From positions 1 through 64,000 of the forward strand of contig JAGXSU010000148.1 in NCBI GenBank assembly GCA_018333785.1: DNA of 64,000 nucleotides, read 5' to 3'. The stretch is from Methylomicrobium sp. (GTDB lineage: Bacteria; Pseudomonadota; Gammaproteobacteria; Methylococcales; Methylomonadaceae). This document shows, in pieces, positions 18,795-28,494 of this stretch (its first letter is position 1; each line of letters opens with the position of its first letter). Under the pieces are notes generated by a model. The model was not told the DNA's origin, searched no databases, and worked only from the letters and a program-made list of their open reading frames with translations. The position numbers and the translations under genes are program-made.

Positions 18795-20300
18795 ATGGCT
18801 TTATCGCTAACCTTACTCTCGTATAAAGGCCAACCTTTGTCTGAAACAGTCACTGTGACAGTTGACGAAAGAGGAGGGTCCATCGGACGCTCGGAAGATA
18901 ATGATTTAGTGCTCAGTGATCCTGAAAAATTTGTTTCCAGACATCACGCCCGTATTTCCTTTGAGCACGGTGCTTACTATCTGACGGATACCAGTCTCAG
19001 TGGTGTCTATTTCGACATGAACGCCGCACCGCTGCAAAATAATACTCAACAATTGTTTAACGGAACGCACTTACGGGTCGGTGAATACGAAATCAGCGTG
19101 ACTATAACCGCTACAGCGGCCCCTAAAGAGGCTGATTCGCCATTCTTAAATGAATTTTTGGAAACACCGGCTCCGATTTCGGTTCATGAGCCGGACGTGT
19201 TTTCGCCGATGCTCGATGATCCATTTGCCAACCGCTTATTGGTCAATGACGATGAGGCTTATGTTGAGCATTCCGATCTGATCAATTCAGGTGACAACTT
19301 CAAAGAGGCTGAATTTCAGAGTCATTTGCCGGATTCTGCATCTCCGTTGTTTGACAGTTTTGTCGCGCCCAACATCATGTCAACTTCCGATGAACCGGAT
19401 GATATGCCTGTTATTTCAAGCTTTGAAGATCTTTTCGGCGACTCATCCACGCCTGCCTTGGAGGCTTCAAAGCCGGTTGATTCCGGCAATCAATCCTTGG
19501 ATTCCTTGTTTGATTTTAAAGATCCTTTCGAAGAAGAGCCGCTTGAACTTGCAAAAGACGATGAGCCAGTAAACGAGGAGCCAAAACCCACGCCTGTTTT
19601 TGTAGAACCGGAGCCTGAGGCGCCCGGCAGTCTATTGGATATTGTCGAAACGCCGGTATCTCAGGCAAAACCAGAACATTCGCAACCCTTCAAGCCTTCC
19701 GCTCAGGAAAAAACTCAGACCTCAGCCGCGTTGTTCGATGCATTTTTGTCCGGTGCACAACTGGATCAAAGCATAATGAGCTCCGAACCGGCTGAAGAGA
19801 CGTTTAAGCGAATCGGCCAGATGTTCAGAAAAATGGTCGATGGCACTGTCGCTGTATTAAGAAGCCGGGCAGAATTTAAAAGCCTGTTTCGGGTCAATAT
19901 GACGGTCATCAGAGCCTCAAATAATAACCCGTTGAAATTTGCAGTCACCACGGATGATGTACTCAAGCAATTGATTCAAAACAGGGAAGGTGGTTTTTTA
20001 GGGTCGGTTGAAGCCATTGAACAGGGCTTCGACGACATCATGAATCATCAATTGGCTATGCAGGCAGGCATCCAGGCCTCTTTGAATGAATTGTTAAAAA
20101 AATTTGATCCAAAGACGGTAGAAAAACAATTTGAGCAAGGCATCGTTTTACAAAAGAAAGCCAAGTGTTGGGACAAATACCAGGAGTCGTATGGTGTTGC
20201 TGCTGAAGAAGCCATAGAAAATTTTTTCGGTGACGCGTTCGTTGAAGCGTATGAAGCTCAGATGAGCACGCTGACTTCGGCGAGAAAAAATAAAACTTAA
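18795..20300 (+). CDS. tagH: T6SS FHA-domain protein (TagH/Fha)
   Basis: Scaffold that binds phosphothreonine and couples kinase signalling to T6SS assembly. 501 residues. The N-terminal FHA domain (about 1-100) shows 'GSIGRSEDNDLVLSDPEKFVSRHHARI', quoted here in two pieces: GRSEDNDLVLSD and SRHHARI. A long acidic, Pro-rich linker (about 105-310) follows, then the conserved VasC/TagH C-terminal domain (about 325-495) with 'MFRKMVDGTVAVLRSRAEFK'. It is the first gene of the forward T6SS block, divergent from tssJ. With the pppA module at 27.7 kb and the kinase at 44-45.8 kb it completes a threonine-phosphorylation circuit. Confidence 0.92.
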   Translation: MALSLTLLSYKGQPLSETVTVTVDERGGSIGRSEDNDLVLSDPEKFVSRHHARISFEHGAYYLTDTSLSGVYFDMNAAPLQNNTQQLFNGTHLRVGEYEISVTITATAAPKEADSPFLNEFLETPAPISVHEPDVFSPMLDDPFANRLLVNDDEAYVEHSDLINSGDNFKEAEFQSHLPDSASPLFDSFVAPNIMSTSDEPDDMPVISSFEDLFGDSSTPALEASKPVDSGNQSLDSLFDFKDPFEEEPLELAKDDEPVNEEPKPTPVFVEPEPEAPGSLLDIVETPVSQAKPEHSQPFKPSAQEKTQTSAALFDAFLSGAQLDQSIMSSEPAEETFKRIGQMFRKMVDGTVAVLRSRAEFKSLFRVNMTVIRASNNNPLKFAVTTDDVLKQLIQNREGGFLGSVEAIEQGFDDIMNHQLAMQAGIQASLNELLKKFDPKTVEKQFEQGIVLQKKAKCWDKYQESYGVAAEEAIENFFGDAFVEAYEAQMSTLTSARKNKT

Positions 20301-20322
20301 CTACTCACCCTACTATTTTGTT

Positions 20323-20419
20323 GGTGTAGGTGCTTGATTTCAAAGGACGCATGAATACATCCCTGTAGCTCTCTGCAACATCCCTGTTGCAGAAGCCTTT
20401 TCAATCAAGCACCTACACC
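20323..20419. repeat. Family C inverted-repeat element
   Basis: 97 bp with perfect 17-bp terminal inverted repeats, ggtgtaggtgcttgatt and aatcaagcacctacacc. A second copy lies at 29591-29679 with a similar interior ('tttcaaaggacgc', 'tgtagctctctgcaaca'). It fills most of the tagH-tssK gap and could form a long hairpin in the transcript. Confidence 0.7.
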
Positions 20420-20557
20420 CGCTATTCCAAGGGAGCGGGTAGTTACAATAAAACTTTTGGTCTATGCTGAAGGCTGCAATTTGAAAATTCACCGCATTCG
20501 CAATCGGGATGTGTTTGATGGCACAGTAATGACAGTGACGAGGAGGTGTTAGTTAAC

Positions 20558-21895
20558 ATGGCGGAAAACAACAGGACTGTCTGGTCGGAGGGTATGTTTC
20601 TCCGCCCGCAACATTTTCAGCAGCATGATCGTTATATTGAAACGTTGATCCGGGAGCGCTGTGGAGGTTTTAATCCTTATGACTGGGGATTTAAAAAAAT
20701 CAGGATAGACCCGCGCCAACTGGCAATGGGCAAGTTTTCATTAACCGAATGCAGCGGGGTTTTTCAAGACGGAACCCCGTTCAACTTGCCCGAAGACGAT
20801 GATCTTCCTTTGCCGGTTGATATTTCCGTCGATACTCAAAATACGATTATTTATCTGTCGTTGCCGACCCGTCAGCCTGGAAACATTGAAGTGGATACCG
20901 ATCAGGTCCGTAACAAACTGGCGCGCTATCATGCGGTTGAATATGATGTCAGAGACCATAATACCGGTACTAATGCCACTTCGCCTGTTTCAGTCGGTAA
21001 GCTCCATACTTCGTTGATGCTTGAATCACAGGAGCGTGCCGGTCATCTCTGTTTGGGAGTTGCCCGCATCATCGAGTCGAGGATTGATAAAAATGTCATC
21101 CTGGATGAACAATTCATACCTCCTTCGGTTGATTGTAATGCAATACCGATATTAAAAAGTTTCATCAAGGAATTATCCGGTTTACTGCATACCCGGGGCG
21201 AAGCGCTGGGCGGCAGAGCAAGCGAAGCGGGAAGAGGCGGCGTGGCCGAAATTGCCGATTTTATGCTTTTGCAAACAGTGAATCGTGTCGAACCCTTGTT
21301 TGAACATCTGCAGAACATACCGGCTTTTCATCCGGAAAGTTTCTACCGTCTTGCTGTCCAGCTTGCCGGCGAACTGTCTACATTTTGTAAGCCGAACAAG
21401 CGTCCGGTGAGTTTTCCGCCCTATCAGCACGATGATTTGCAGCTCACTTTTGCCCGGGTCATGAGCGAATTGCGCGATCTGCTGAGTTCGGTTTTGGAAC
21501 AAAATGCAATACCGATTCCACTGACCCCTCCAAAGTACGGTATTCGAGGCGCCAAAGTGCCCGATCCTCATTTATTGAAAGACGCTGTTTTTGTGCTGGC
21601 GGTCAATGCTCAAATCACAAAAGAGCAATTGCGCAGCGGGTTTCCGACGCAAGTCAAAATAGGGCCGGTTGAGCAAATTCAGCAATTGGTTCGTTCTGCG
21701 CTGCCGGGTATCACCATCCATCCTTTACCCGTCGCGCCAAGACAAATTCCTTATCATGCCGGATTTGCTTATTTCGAGCTGAACAAACAGGGCGAACTCT
21801 GGAAGCAGATGTATCAGTCCGGCGGTTTTGCCATTCATATTGCCGGAGATTTTCCGGGCCTTGAACTAGAGTTTTGGGCAATCAAAAACGGGTAA
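20558..21895 (+). CDS. tssK: T6SS baseplate protein TssK
   Basis: Trimeric adaptor joining the baseplate to the TssL/TssM membrane complex. The opening residues 'NRTVWSEGMFLRPQHFQQHDRY' (quoted NRTVWSEGMFL and RPQHFQQHDRY) are the family hallmark. 445 residues from the ATG at 20558. A longer frame starts at GTG 20546, but that codon overlaps the ribosome-binding site aggagg, so the ATG is preferred. The C-terminal receptor-binding domain ends 'PGLELEFWAIKNG'. Its TAA shares one base with the tssL start (taATG). Confidence 0.95.
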   Translation: MAENNRTVWSEGMFLRPQHFQQHDRYIETLIRERCGGFNPYDWGFKKIRIDPRQLAMGKFSLTECSGVFQDGTPFNLPEDDDLPLPVDISVDTQNTIIYLSLPTRQPGNIEVDTDQVRNKLARYHAVEYDVRDHNTGTNATSPVSVGKLHTSLMLESQERAGHLCLGVARIIESRIDKNVILDEQFIPPSVDCNAIPILKSFIKELSGLLHTRGEALGGRASEAGRGGVAEIADFMLLQTVNRVEPLFEHLQNIPAFHPESFYRLAVQLAGELSTFCKPNKRPVSFPPYQHDDLQLTFARVMSELRDLLSSVLEQNAIPIPLTPPKYGIRGAKVPDPHLLKDAVFVLAVNAQITKEQLRSGFPTQVKIGPVEQIQQLVRSALPGITIHPLPVAPRQIPYHAGFAYFELNKQGELWKQMYQSGGFAIHIAGDFPGLELEFWAIKNG

Positions 21896-23259
21896 TGACA
21901 GTGAATCAAGACGACCCCTTCGGAAATTACATCGACGATGACAAAACCATACTCAGACCTAACCCGGGCGGCCGAAAACCGAAACCGCAAGAACCGGTCA
22001 GCCCAAAACCGTCTGAAGTTCGAGCCTCCCCGCCTGTTGCGCTTCCTGAAGGGCTACACGAACAGTTAGGCCATTCGGATACCAATCCACTCACCCAATG
22101 TGCATTGTCGTTACTGTCTCTGGTTGCTCAATTACGCAACACTGCATCACATCCGGATATAGCCGGGCTAAGAACCAGTATCATCAATGAAGTGAAACGC
22201 TTTGAAACCACTTCGCTACAGCGCGGTGTTCCGGCAGATCAGGTCCAGGCGGCTCGCTACTGTTTGTGTACGTTACTGGATGAGACCGTGCTCAACACGC
22301 CGTGGGGTAATAACAGTCTTTGGAGTACGCAAAGTCTTTTGATCACGTTTCATAAAGAAGCGTGGGGCGGTGAGAAGTTTTTTCAAATATTAAAAAACAT
22401 CATGCAACAACCCGGCACGCATTTGCATTTGCTTGAGTTGCTGTATTTCTGCCTGTGCCTTGGCTTTGAAGGTAAGTACCGGGTACAAGAACACGGAATG
22501 ACCCGTCTTGAAGAAGTCAGGGAAAATCTTTACCAGATCATTCAAAGACAACGTGGCGATTACGAACAGGAATTATCGATCAGCTGGCAGGGCATCAAAG
22601 ACAAACGCAATGTTTTAAGCCGTTTGGTCCCGTTATGGGTGATTGGTTCAGTGGTGGGTGTGACGCTGATGCTGGTTTTTCTGGGATTTCTTTACCTGAT
22701 CAATGCCGCTTCAAGTCCCTTGCTGGCAAAACTTTATACCATCAAAGACGGTTTAACCTTCCAGACCAGCGTTGCAGCCCCGGACATTACCCCGGCGCCC
22801 GAGCTGCAAGCGGCAGCTGCTGAACCGGCTTTTTCATTGTACGACGATATCAACACGTTTTTAGCGCCTGAAATAGCGCGGGGTGAAATTGCCCTGGATA
22901 GAAAAAACGGGAAAATCATATTACGGATTATGGGCAAGGGATTTTTCAGTTCCGGAAGCGATAACATCACCGACCGCTATTTTCCATTGCTGGACAAAAT
23001 CGGTAAGGCGCTCAGTAAAGTCACCGATAACATCCTGATCGTCGGACATACCGACAGCGACCCGATTTTTTCGGCAAGATTTCCATCGAACTGGGATTTA
23101 TCGCAAGCGCGAGCTCAATCGGTCGCCAAGGTATTAAGCGGCAATGTAAGCGTAAACGCGACCATCACATCAGAAGGCCGGGCGGAAACCCAGCCTTTGG
23201 TTCCGAATGACAGCGCCGAACACAAAGCCATGAACCGGCGTGTTGATATTATTTTTTGA
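21895..23259 (+). CDS. tssL: T6SS inner-membrane protein TssL with C-terminal OmpA-like domain
   Basis: DotU/IcmH-type membrane-complex component, 454 residues from the ATG at 21895, which overlaps the tssK stop by one base. A longer frame opens with TTG at 21874. A disordered Pro-rich N terminus precedes the cytoplasmic DotU domain (about 65-240, 'CTLLDETVLNTPWG', 'HKEAWGGEKFFQIL'). One transmembrane segment lies near 245-270 ('LWVIGSVVGVTLMLVFLGFL'). The periplasmic C terminus is an OmpA-type peptidoglycan-binding domain ('ILIVGHTDSDPI', 'NRRVDIIF'). This extended form, as in P. aeruginosa H1, can anchor the machine to the cell wall without a separate TagL. Confidence 0.94.
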   Translation: MTVNQDDPFGNYIDDDKTILRPNPGGRKPKPQEPVSPKPSEVRASPPVALPEGLHEQLGHSDTNPLTQCALSLLSLVAQLRNTASHPDIAGLRTSIINEVKRFETTSLQRGVPADQVQAARYCLCTLLDETVLNTPWGNNSLWSTQSLLITFHKEAWGGEKFFQILKNIMQQPGTHLHLLELLYFCLCLGFEGKYRVQEHGMTRLEEVRENLYQIIQRQRGDYEQELSISWQGIKDKRNVLSRLVPLWVIGSVVGVTLMLVFLGFLYLINAASSPLLAKLYTIKDGLTFQTSVAAPDITPAPELQAAAAEPAFSLYDDINTFLAPEIARGEIALDRKNGKIILRIMGKGFFSSGSDNITDRYFPLLDKIGKALSKVTDNILIVGHTDSDPIFSARFPSNWDLSQARAQSVAKVLSGNVSVNATITSEGRAETQPLVPNDSAEHKAMNRRVDIIF

Positions 23260-23276
23260 GGATATAAGGGATAAGT

Positions 23277-26200
23277 GTGAAAAAAATCATCGATTTCTTC
23301 AAGAAACAGTGGGTTATTCAATTATTAGGCATCATTGCAATTGCGCTTTTACTGTGGTTTTTTGGACCGCTCATTGCGATAGCGGGTCATACGCCGCTGG
23401 AGTCGGAAGTGTCCAGGCTCATCGCGCTGTTAATTGTGTTTGTGGTTTGGGGGCTGAATAATTTAAGGATTCAGATTAAAGCCAACCGTGCCAATAACAA
23501 AATGGTCGATGACTTGGCCGGATCAGGATCTGCGGCGGATGCGGTTACCGATCAAACCGAGACGGAATCAAAGGAAGAAATCGGCGTTATCAGCCAAAAT
23601 TTTGATGAGGCGCTTAACACCTTAAAACAGATTAAAACCAAAACAGGCCAGGGCCGCCAGTATTTATACGAGTTGCCCTGGTACATCATCATCGGCCCCC
23701 CGGGTTCAGGTAAAACCACCGCTTTGATTAATTCGGGGCTTGAATTTCCTCTAGCCGATAAATTCGGTAAAAATGCAATTCGAGGCGTAGGCGGCACGCG
23801 CAACTGTGATTGGTGGTTTACCGATCAGGCCGTCATGCTGGATACCGCAGGACGCTATACGACCCAAGACAGCCATGAAGCGGTCGATAAGGCCGCTTGG
23901 CTGGGTTTTTTAAATCTGCTCAAAAAACACAGGCCCCGCCGCCCTGTCAACGGTGTGCTGATTACCATGAGTTTGTCGGATTTGATCAAGCAAACCGAAG
24001 AAGAACGAATCCAGCATGCCCAAGCGATACGGCAGAGAATACAGGAATTGCATGAACAATTCGGTATTCGTTTTCCGATTTACATGTTGTTTACCAAATG
24101 CGATTTGGTTGCAGGATTCAATGATTTTTTTGCTGACTTGGGCAAGGATGAAAGAGCTCAAGTGTGGGGTGTTACTTTTCCGGGGGAAGATCAGAACAAT
24201 CCGTGCGACATCATTTCCAGGGTAGGTGATGATTTCGATGCCATGTTGAAGCGCCTGAATGAACGGCTGCCGAAAAGACTTCAGCAAGAACGGGATCTGC
24301 AAAGACGGCATCTTATCTTCGGTTTTCCGCAACGCATGGCTTTGTTAAAAGGCAATATGCTTGAATTTCTCAAAGAATGTTACGGTGCCAACCGTTACCA
24401 GCAAGCGCCGTTTCTTCGGGGAATCTATTTAACCAGCGGCACGCAGGAAGGCACACCCATCGATCGGTTGATGGGTATATTGGCGAGTACTTTCAAGCTC
24501 GATCGTTTTTCGGCACCGATGTTTAGCGGGAAGGGTAAAAGTTTTTTTATTACCCGTCTGCTGAAAGAAGTGATTTTTGAAGAGGCGCTGATTGCCGGCT
24601 TAAATCAACGGGTCGAGCGCTATCAGGCTTTATTGCGGCAAGCTGCCTACGGTTCGGCGTTAGCGCTGACGCTGGTAATGGTCGCCTTATGGACGACCAG
24701 CTACACCCGCAACCAATCGGCGCTGTCCGATCTGGACGATAAAATTCAACAATTCGAGAAGACCGCCGCCAGTTATCCGATCCAAACCGATTTTTCTGCG
24801 TTGTTGCAGCGGATGAATGCGATGCAGCAGGTTGCTCAGGTTTACCCGGAAGATACTCCTTGGTCCATGCGCTTCGGTCTTTATCAGGGCAGTAAACTGC
24901 AACCGGTTATCAACGAAACCTACGAACAGGTGTTGCTCAAGCAATTTTTACCCTTGATAAAAGAGAGACTTGAACAACGGATTACCGGAGAGGAAGCCAA
25001 AAGTCCGGATATATTGTACGAGCTATTGAAAATTTATTTGATGCTGGGCGAACCGGAGAGACTGGATTCCAGATTGGTGCGGCCCTGGATTGCTGTTGAT
25101 TGGGAAAAAAATTATTCCGATGAAGTTCAGGTCAAGCTGCTGGAACATCTGGATAATCTGTTGAAACTGAAAATCGAACCTCAGCCGCTTGACCCGCGCC
25201 TGGTCGCCTCAACCCGACAAATTCTAAATAGGGTGCCGGTTGCTCAACAAGTCTATTTACGTATCAAAAGCGAAGCGTTGCAGGATAAGAGCCGCGATTA
25301 TAAGGTGCTTGATGCTTTGGGTCCGAATGCGACGCGGGTGTTTACGCTGGCTAATGGCCGTCTGGAAGAACAGGTTATCCCTTACTTGTTTACGCATGAC
25401 GGTTTCTATCAGGTTTTTTTAAAACAAAACCAGCAGCTAGCCAAGGAAACCGTCGATCAGAACTGGGTCTTGGGTGAGGCCGCCAAAGTCAGCGCACCGG
25501 ATCCCGATCGTCTTCAGCAGGATGTCCAGGGGTATTATGATAAAGACTTTATTCAATACTGGAATGATCTTCTGCAGAATATAAAGATCAGCAATATCAG
25601 CTCTATCCAGCAATCAATAGAAGTGCTTGAATTTGCTTCTGCACCCGATTCGCCCATTCGTCTGCTGCTGCTGGCGCTGGATAACGAAACGTCACTGACC
25701 CGTAAACCACCCAGTCCGTTAGATGCATTGACTGCAGTCAAGGAGGGTGCGGAACAGACTGTAGATGCACGTACACAGAAACTCTTGAAGACCGTTAAAT
25801 CGGAAGATGCTGGAAATCTTCCCTCAGATCCCCCTGGAACTGCAGTCGAAAAATATTTTCAACCTTTGACATCGTTAGTCAGAAACGTTGGCGGAGCAGG
25901 CGCCCCGTTGGATCAGACCATCAATTTACTCGGACAGTTGTATGGCTTTATGATCGATTTGGGAAGTACCTCCGATAGCGGCGGGGCGGCTATCAAAATT
26001 GCCGCACAGCGCAGCGAAGGGGGCGGAAGCGGTGATGTGATGACACGCATGAAGATGGAGTCAGCCCGGTTGCCTGAGCCGTTAAAAAGCATGACTCAAA
26101 CCTTATCCAGCGGCAATCTGAACATTATCATGGGATCCAGCAAGGCTCAGCTCAATAAGCTTTGGCAGAGCGAAGTGTTGCCGCTTTATAAATCGGGATT

Positions 26201-26843
26201 GGAAGGCCGTTATCCCTTCTCCAAACGCAGCAGTCGGGATACAGCACTGCAAGACTTTAGCCGTTTTTTTGCACCGAATGGGATTTTGGACCAGTTTTTC
26301 AATACTCATCTCAAGGCTTTTGTTGACACAAGTGGCAAAACTTGGAAGTTGATTGCTCAAAATAATCAATCTATCGGCATAGCGCCCGGTGTCCTTATTC
26401 AGTTTCAATATGCCGATAAGATTCGTGAGGTTTTCTTTCAAGGCGGAAGCCAGATGCCTTTGGTCAAGTTTAATCTGAAACCGGTTTCGTTAGATGCCAA
26501 CGCATCCAGATTCTGGTTGAACCTGGAAGGCCAGCAATCGGATTACCGGCATGGACCCACCCGAAGCACTCAGTTACAGTGGCCCGGAACTGACGGAAGC
26601 GGGTCCGTGCGATTCGGTTTCGATACGCTGGATGGCAAACAAGTCAGCCGGGCGGAGGAGGGGCCTTGGGCCTGGTTTAGAGTGCTCGATAAAGCCGGTA
26701 TACAAATTACCGCCCAGGATAAATTTTTACTGACGTTTGATATCGATGGACTGCAAGCCGGTTATGAATTAAGCGCAACCAGTGTCGATAATCCTTTTGC
26801 ACTGAGAGAATTGCAAAACTTTCAATTTCCGTTAAGTCTGTGA
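23277..26843 (+). CDS. tssM: T6SS inner-membrane protein TssM (IcmF/VasK)
   Basis: Large scaffold of the trans-envelope complex, 1188 residues, normal for the family. Two N-terminal transmembrane segments (about 12-60) precede a cytoplasmic NTPase-like domain with an intact Walker A, GPPGSGKTT, near residue 140 and 'MLDTAGRYTTQD' as the switch region. A third membrane segment lies near residue 460 ('ALALTLVMVALWTT'). The long periplasmic part ends in the beta-rich TssJ-binding domain. It starts with GTG 17 bases after tssL and overlaps tagF-pppA by four bases (GTGA). Confidence 0.95.
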   Translation: MKKIIDFFKKQWVIQLLGIIAIALLLWFFGPLIAIAGHTPLESEVSRLIALLIVFVVWGLNNLRIQIKANRANNKMVDDLAGSGSAADAVTDQTETESKEEIGVISQNFDEALNTLKQIKTKTGQGRQYLYELPWYIIIGPPGSGKTTALINSGLEFPLADKFGKNAIRGVGGTRNCDWWFTDQAVMLDTAGRYTTQDSHEAVDKAAWLGFLNLLKKHRPRRPVNGVLITMSLSDLIKQTEEERIQHAQAIRQRIQELHEQFGIRFPIYMLFTKCDLVAGFNDFFADLGKDERAQVWGVTFPGEDQNNPCDIISRVGDDFDAMLKRLNERLPKRLQQERDLQRRHLIFGFPQRMALLKGNMLEFLKECYGANRYQQAPFLRGIYLTSGTQEGTPIDRLMGILASTFKLDRFSAPMFSGKGKSFFITRLLKEVIFEEALIAGLNQRVERYQALLRQAAYGSALALTLVMVALWTTSYTRNQSALSDLDDKIQQFEKTAASYPIQTDFSALLQRMNAMQQVAQVYPEDTPWSMRFGLYQGSKLQPVINETYEQVLLKQFLPLIKERLEQRITGEEAKSPDILYELLKIYLMLGEPERLDSRLVRPWIAVDWEKNYSDEVQVKLLEHLDNLLKLKIEPQPLDPRLVASTRQILNRVPVAQQVYLRIKSEALQDKSRDYKVLDALGPNATRVFTLANGRLEEQVIPYLFTHDGFYQVFLKQNQQLAKETVDQNWVLGEAAKVSAPDPDRLQQDVQGYYDKDFIQYWNDLLQNIKISNISSIQQSIEVLEFASAPDSPIRLLLLALDNETSLTRKPPSPLDALTAVKEGAEQTVDARTQKLLKTVKSEDAGNLPSDPPGTAVEKYFQPLTSLVRNVGGAGAPLDQTINLLGQLYGFMIDLGSTSDSGGAAIKIAAQRSEGGGSGDVMTRMKMESARLPEPLKSMTQTLSSGNLNIIMGSSKAQLNKLWQSEVLPLYKSGLEGRYPFSKRSSRDTALQDFSRFFAPNGILDQFFNTHLKAFVDTSGKTWKLIAQNNQSIGIAPGVLIQFQYADKIREVFFQGGSQMPLVKFNLKPVSLDANASRFWLNLEGQQSDYRHGPTRSTQLQWPGTDGSGSVRFGFDTLDGKQVSRAEEGPWAWFRVLDKAGIQITAQDKFLLTFDIDGLQAGYELSATSVDNPFALRELQNFQFPLSL

Positions 26844-28429
26844 CGGCCATTATGCATTCGGAACCCGGGTTTTACGGCAAACTACCCATGTTGGGTGATT
26901 TTATTTCTCGCCGTTTACCGCGTGATTTTTTGACCCCTTGGGACAATTGGTTACAAAGTTCAATTTCTGCCAGCCGGGAGGAATTGGGTAATCACTGGTT
27001 AAACAGCTATATCAGCGCCCCCATTTGGCGATTCGTATTAAGCCCGTGTGTTTGCGGTCAATCAGCCTGGGCCGGTATTTTGATGCCCAGCGTCGATAAA
27101 GTTGGACGTTATTTTCCGCTCACGGTCGCTGCCCGGATAGTGAAGGAGGGTTATCTGCCTGACTTGTTCTGTTCATCATCCGGTTGGTTTGAACATCTGG
27201 AAGCTGCAGCACTTAGTGGTCTGGAGGACAGCCTGGATACAGAGGAGTTCGATCGTCTGGTTCAAAACCTTCCTGCCGTTCCGGAATTCAAAGCTATTCA
27301 AGCTGGCGCAACTCAAGAGTCCCTGGATCATTCCGGAAAAAATGCGTTTTATGTGACGTTGGATCGCCCTGACCACATGTCTGAAGCCATTGCCGGCCTG
27401 AGTGAAGTGCTATTGGATCAGTCCCTACGGGGCTATAGTTTATGGAGTACCTTAGGCTCTGACGAGCAGCCAACTGCCTTGCTGGTTTGCGAGGGTATGC
27501 CCCCCCTTTCTGCGTTTTCAGGTTTGTTGACCGGGAACGTTGGGGAACGCGGATGGAATATTCAAAAAAAGAGTGTGCAGTCAAATCAGGATAAATCCCT
27601 GCAATCGCTTGGTAATGAACGTTTGCAAACGGGGTCATCCCCAGACGTCTCCGAATCAGAACAGAATACGGTGCCACGGTTTATACAGAATAACGAGTCG
27701 CCGGTCATCCTCTGTTCGGGTTGGGCGTCTTGGTCGATAACCGATATCGGTAAACGTCGAAAGTTTAACGAAGATGCCATCCTTGACCGGCCGGACGCGC
27801 GATTATGGGTGGTTGCTGACGGAATGGGCGGTCATACGGCTGGCGATGTGGCCAGTCAAATGATCGTGGATACCTTACAAAAAATTCCACCCCAAGCCTC
27901 TTTGGACGCTTATGTTGAAAGCGTTCGCAGCAGCTTGTTAAATGTGAATGCGGCGTTACGTGATTATGCCGATAGTCATTATAAAGATCGGATTGTCGGC
28001 AGTACCGTTCTGGTTTTGATTGGTGATCTGAATCGCTGTGCCTTTTTATGGGCAGGTGATAGCCGACTGTACCGGTTAAGAAATAACAAACTGGTGCAAC
28101 TGACACGAGATCATTGTTACAACGACGATAACTTATCGCCGGGTTCGGTTTCTTTATCAGGATGGGGCGTTAAACAGTCTAATATTATTACGCGAGCTGT
28201 AGGTGCAGACGATGACTTGGACCTCGACTGTGAAACAACGGATGTCTTTCCCGGCGATACGTTTTTATTAAGCAGTGACGGATTGGATAAAGAACTTAGC
28301 AGGGATGAGATTGAGTCTATACTCGTCACTTACAGCAGAAAGGATAGTGTGAAAGCATTGATGGATCTTACCTTGGAACGGGGCGCTCGCGATAACGTCA
28401 GCTTGATTGTGGTTAATTTTAATCACTAA
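26840..28429 (+). CDS. tagF-pppA: TagF-PppA fusion: T6SS post-translational repressor plus PP2C phosphatase
   Basis: 529 residues. Residues about 5-215 form the TagF domain ('PGFYGKLPMLGDFISRRLP', 'WAGILMPSVDKVGRYFPLT'). After a low-complexity linker (about 230-285) comes a PP2C-type Ser/Thr phosphatase with its metal-binding motifs intact: 'GKRRKFNEDAIL', 'VADGMGGHTAGDVAS', 'WAGDSRLYRL', 'LLSSDGLDKEL' and 'ARDNVSLIVV'. PppA reverses kinase action on the FHA pathway, while TagF represses assembly independently. Fused TagF-PppA is known from Agrobacterium, so the architecture has precedent. The start is GTG 26840, overlapping the tssM stop; ATG at 26852 is an alternative. Confidence 0.93.
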   Translation: MTAIMHSEPGFYGKLPMLGDFISRRLPRDFLTPWDNWLQSSISASREELGNHWLNSYISAPIWRFVLSPCVCGQSAWAGILMPSVDKVGRYFPLTVAARIVKEGYLPDLFCSSSGWFEHLEAAALSGLEDSLDTEEFDRLVQNLPAVPEFKAIQAGATQESLDHSGKNAFYVTLDRPDHMSEAIAGLSEVLLDQSLRGYSLWSTLGSDEQPTALLVCEGMPPLSAFSGLLTGNVGERGWNIQKKSVQSNQDKSLQSLGNERLQTGSSPDVSESEQNTVPRFIQNNESPVILCSGWASWSITDIGKRRKFNEDAILDRPDARLWVVADGMGGHTAGDVASQMIVDTLQKIPPQASLDAYVESVRSSLLNVNAALRDYADSHYKDRIVGSTVLVLIGDLNRCAFLWAGDSRLYRLRNNKLVQLTRDHCYNDDNLSPGSVSLSGWGVKQSNIITRAVGADDDLDLDCETTDVFPGDTFLLSSDGLDKELSRDEIESILVTYSRKDSVKALMDLTLERGARDNVSLIVVNFNH

Positions 28430-28494
28430 ATAGTGAAATATCAGGCAGCCGTAGTTTTTACGTTACAGCAATAATTTTAAAAGGAGTCACTTCA

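Noticed and set aside
26840-28429. TagF-PppA fusion as a new architecture
   Set aside because: The same fusion is known from Agrobacterium T6SS, so it is notable but not new.
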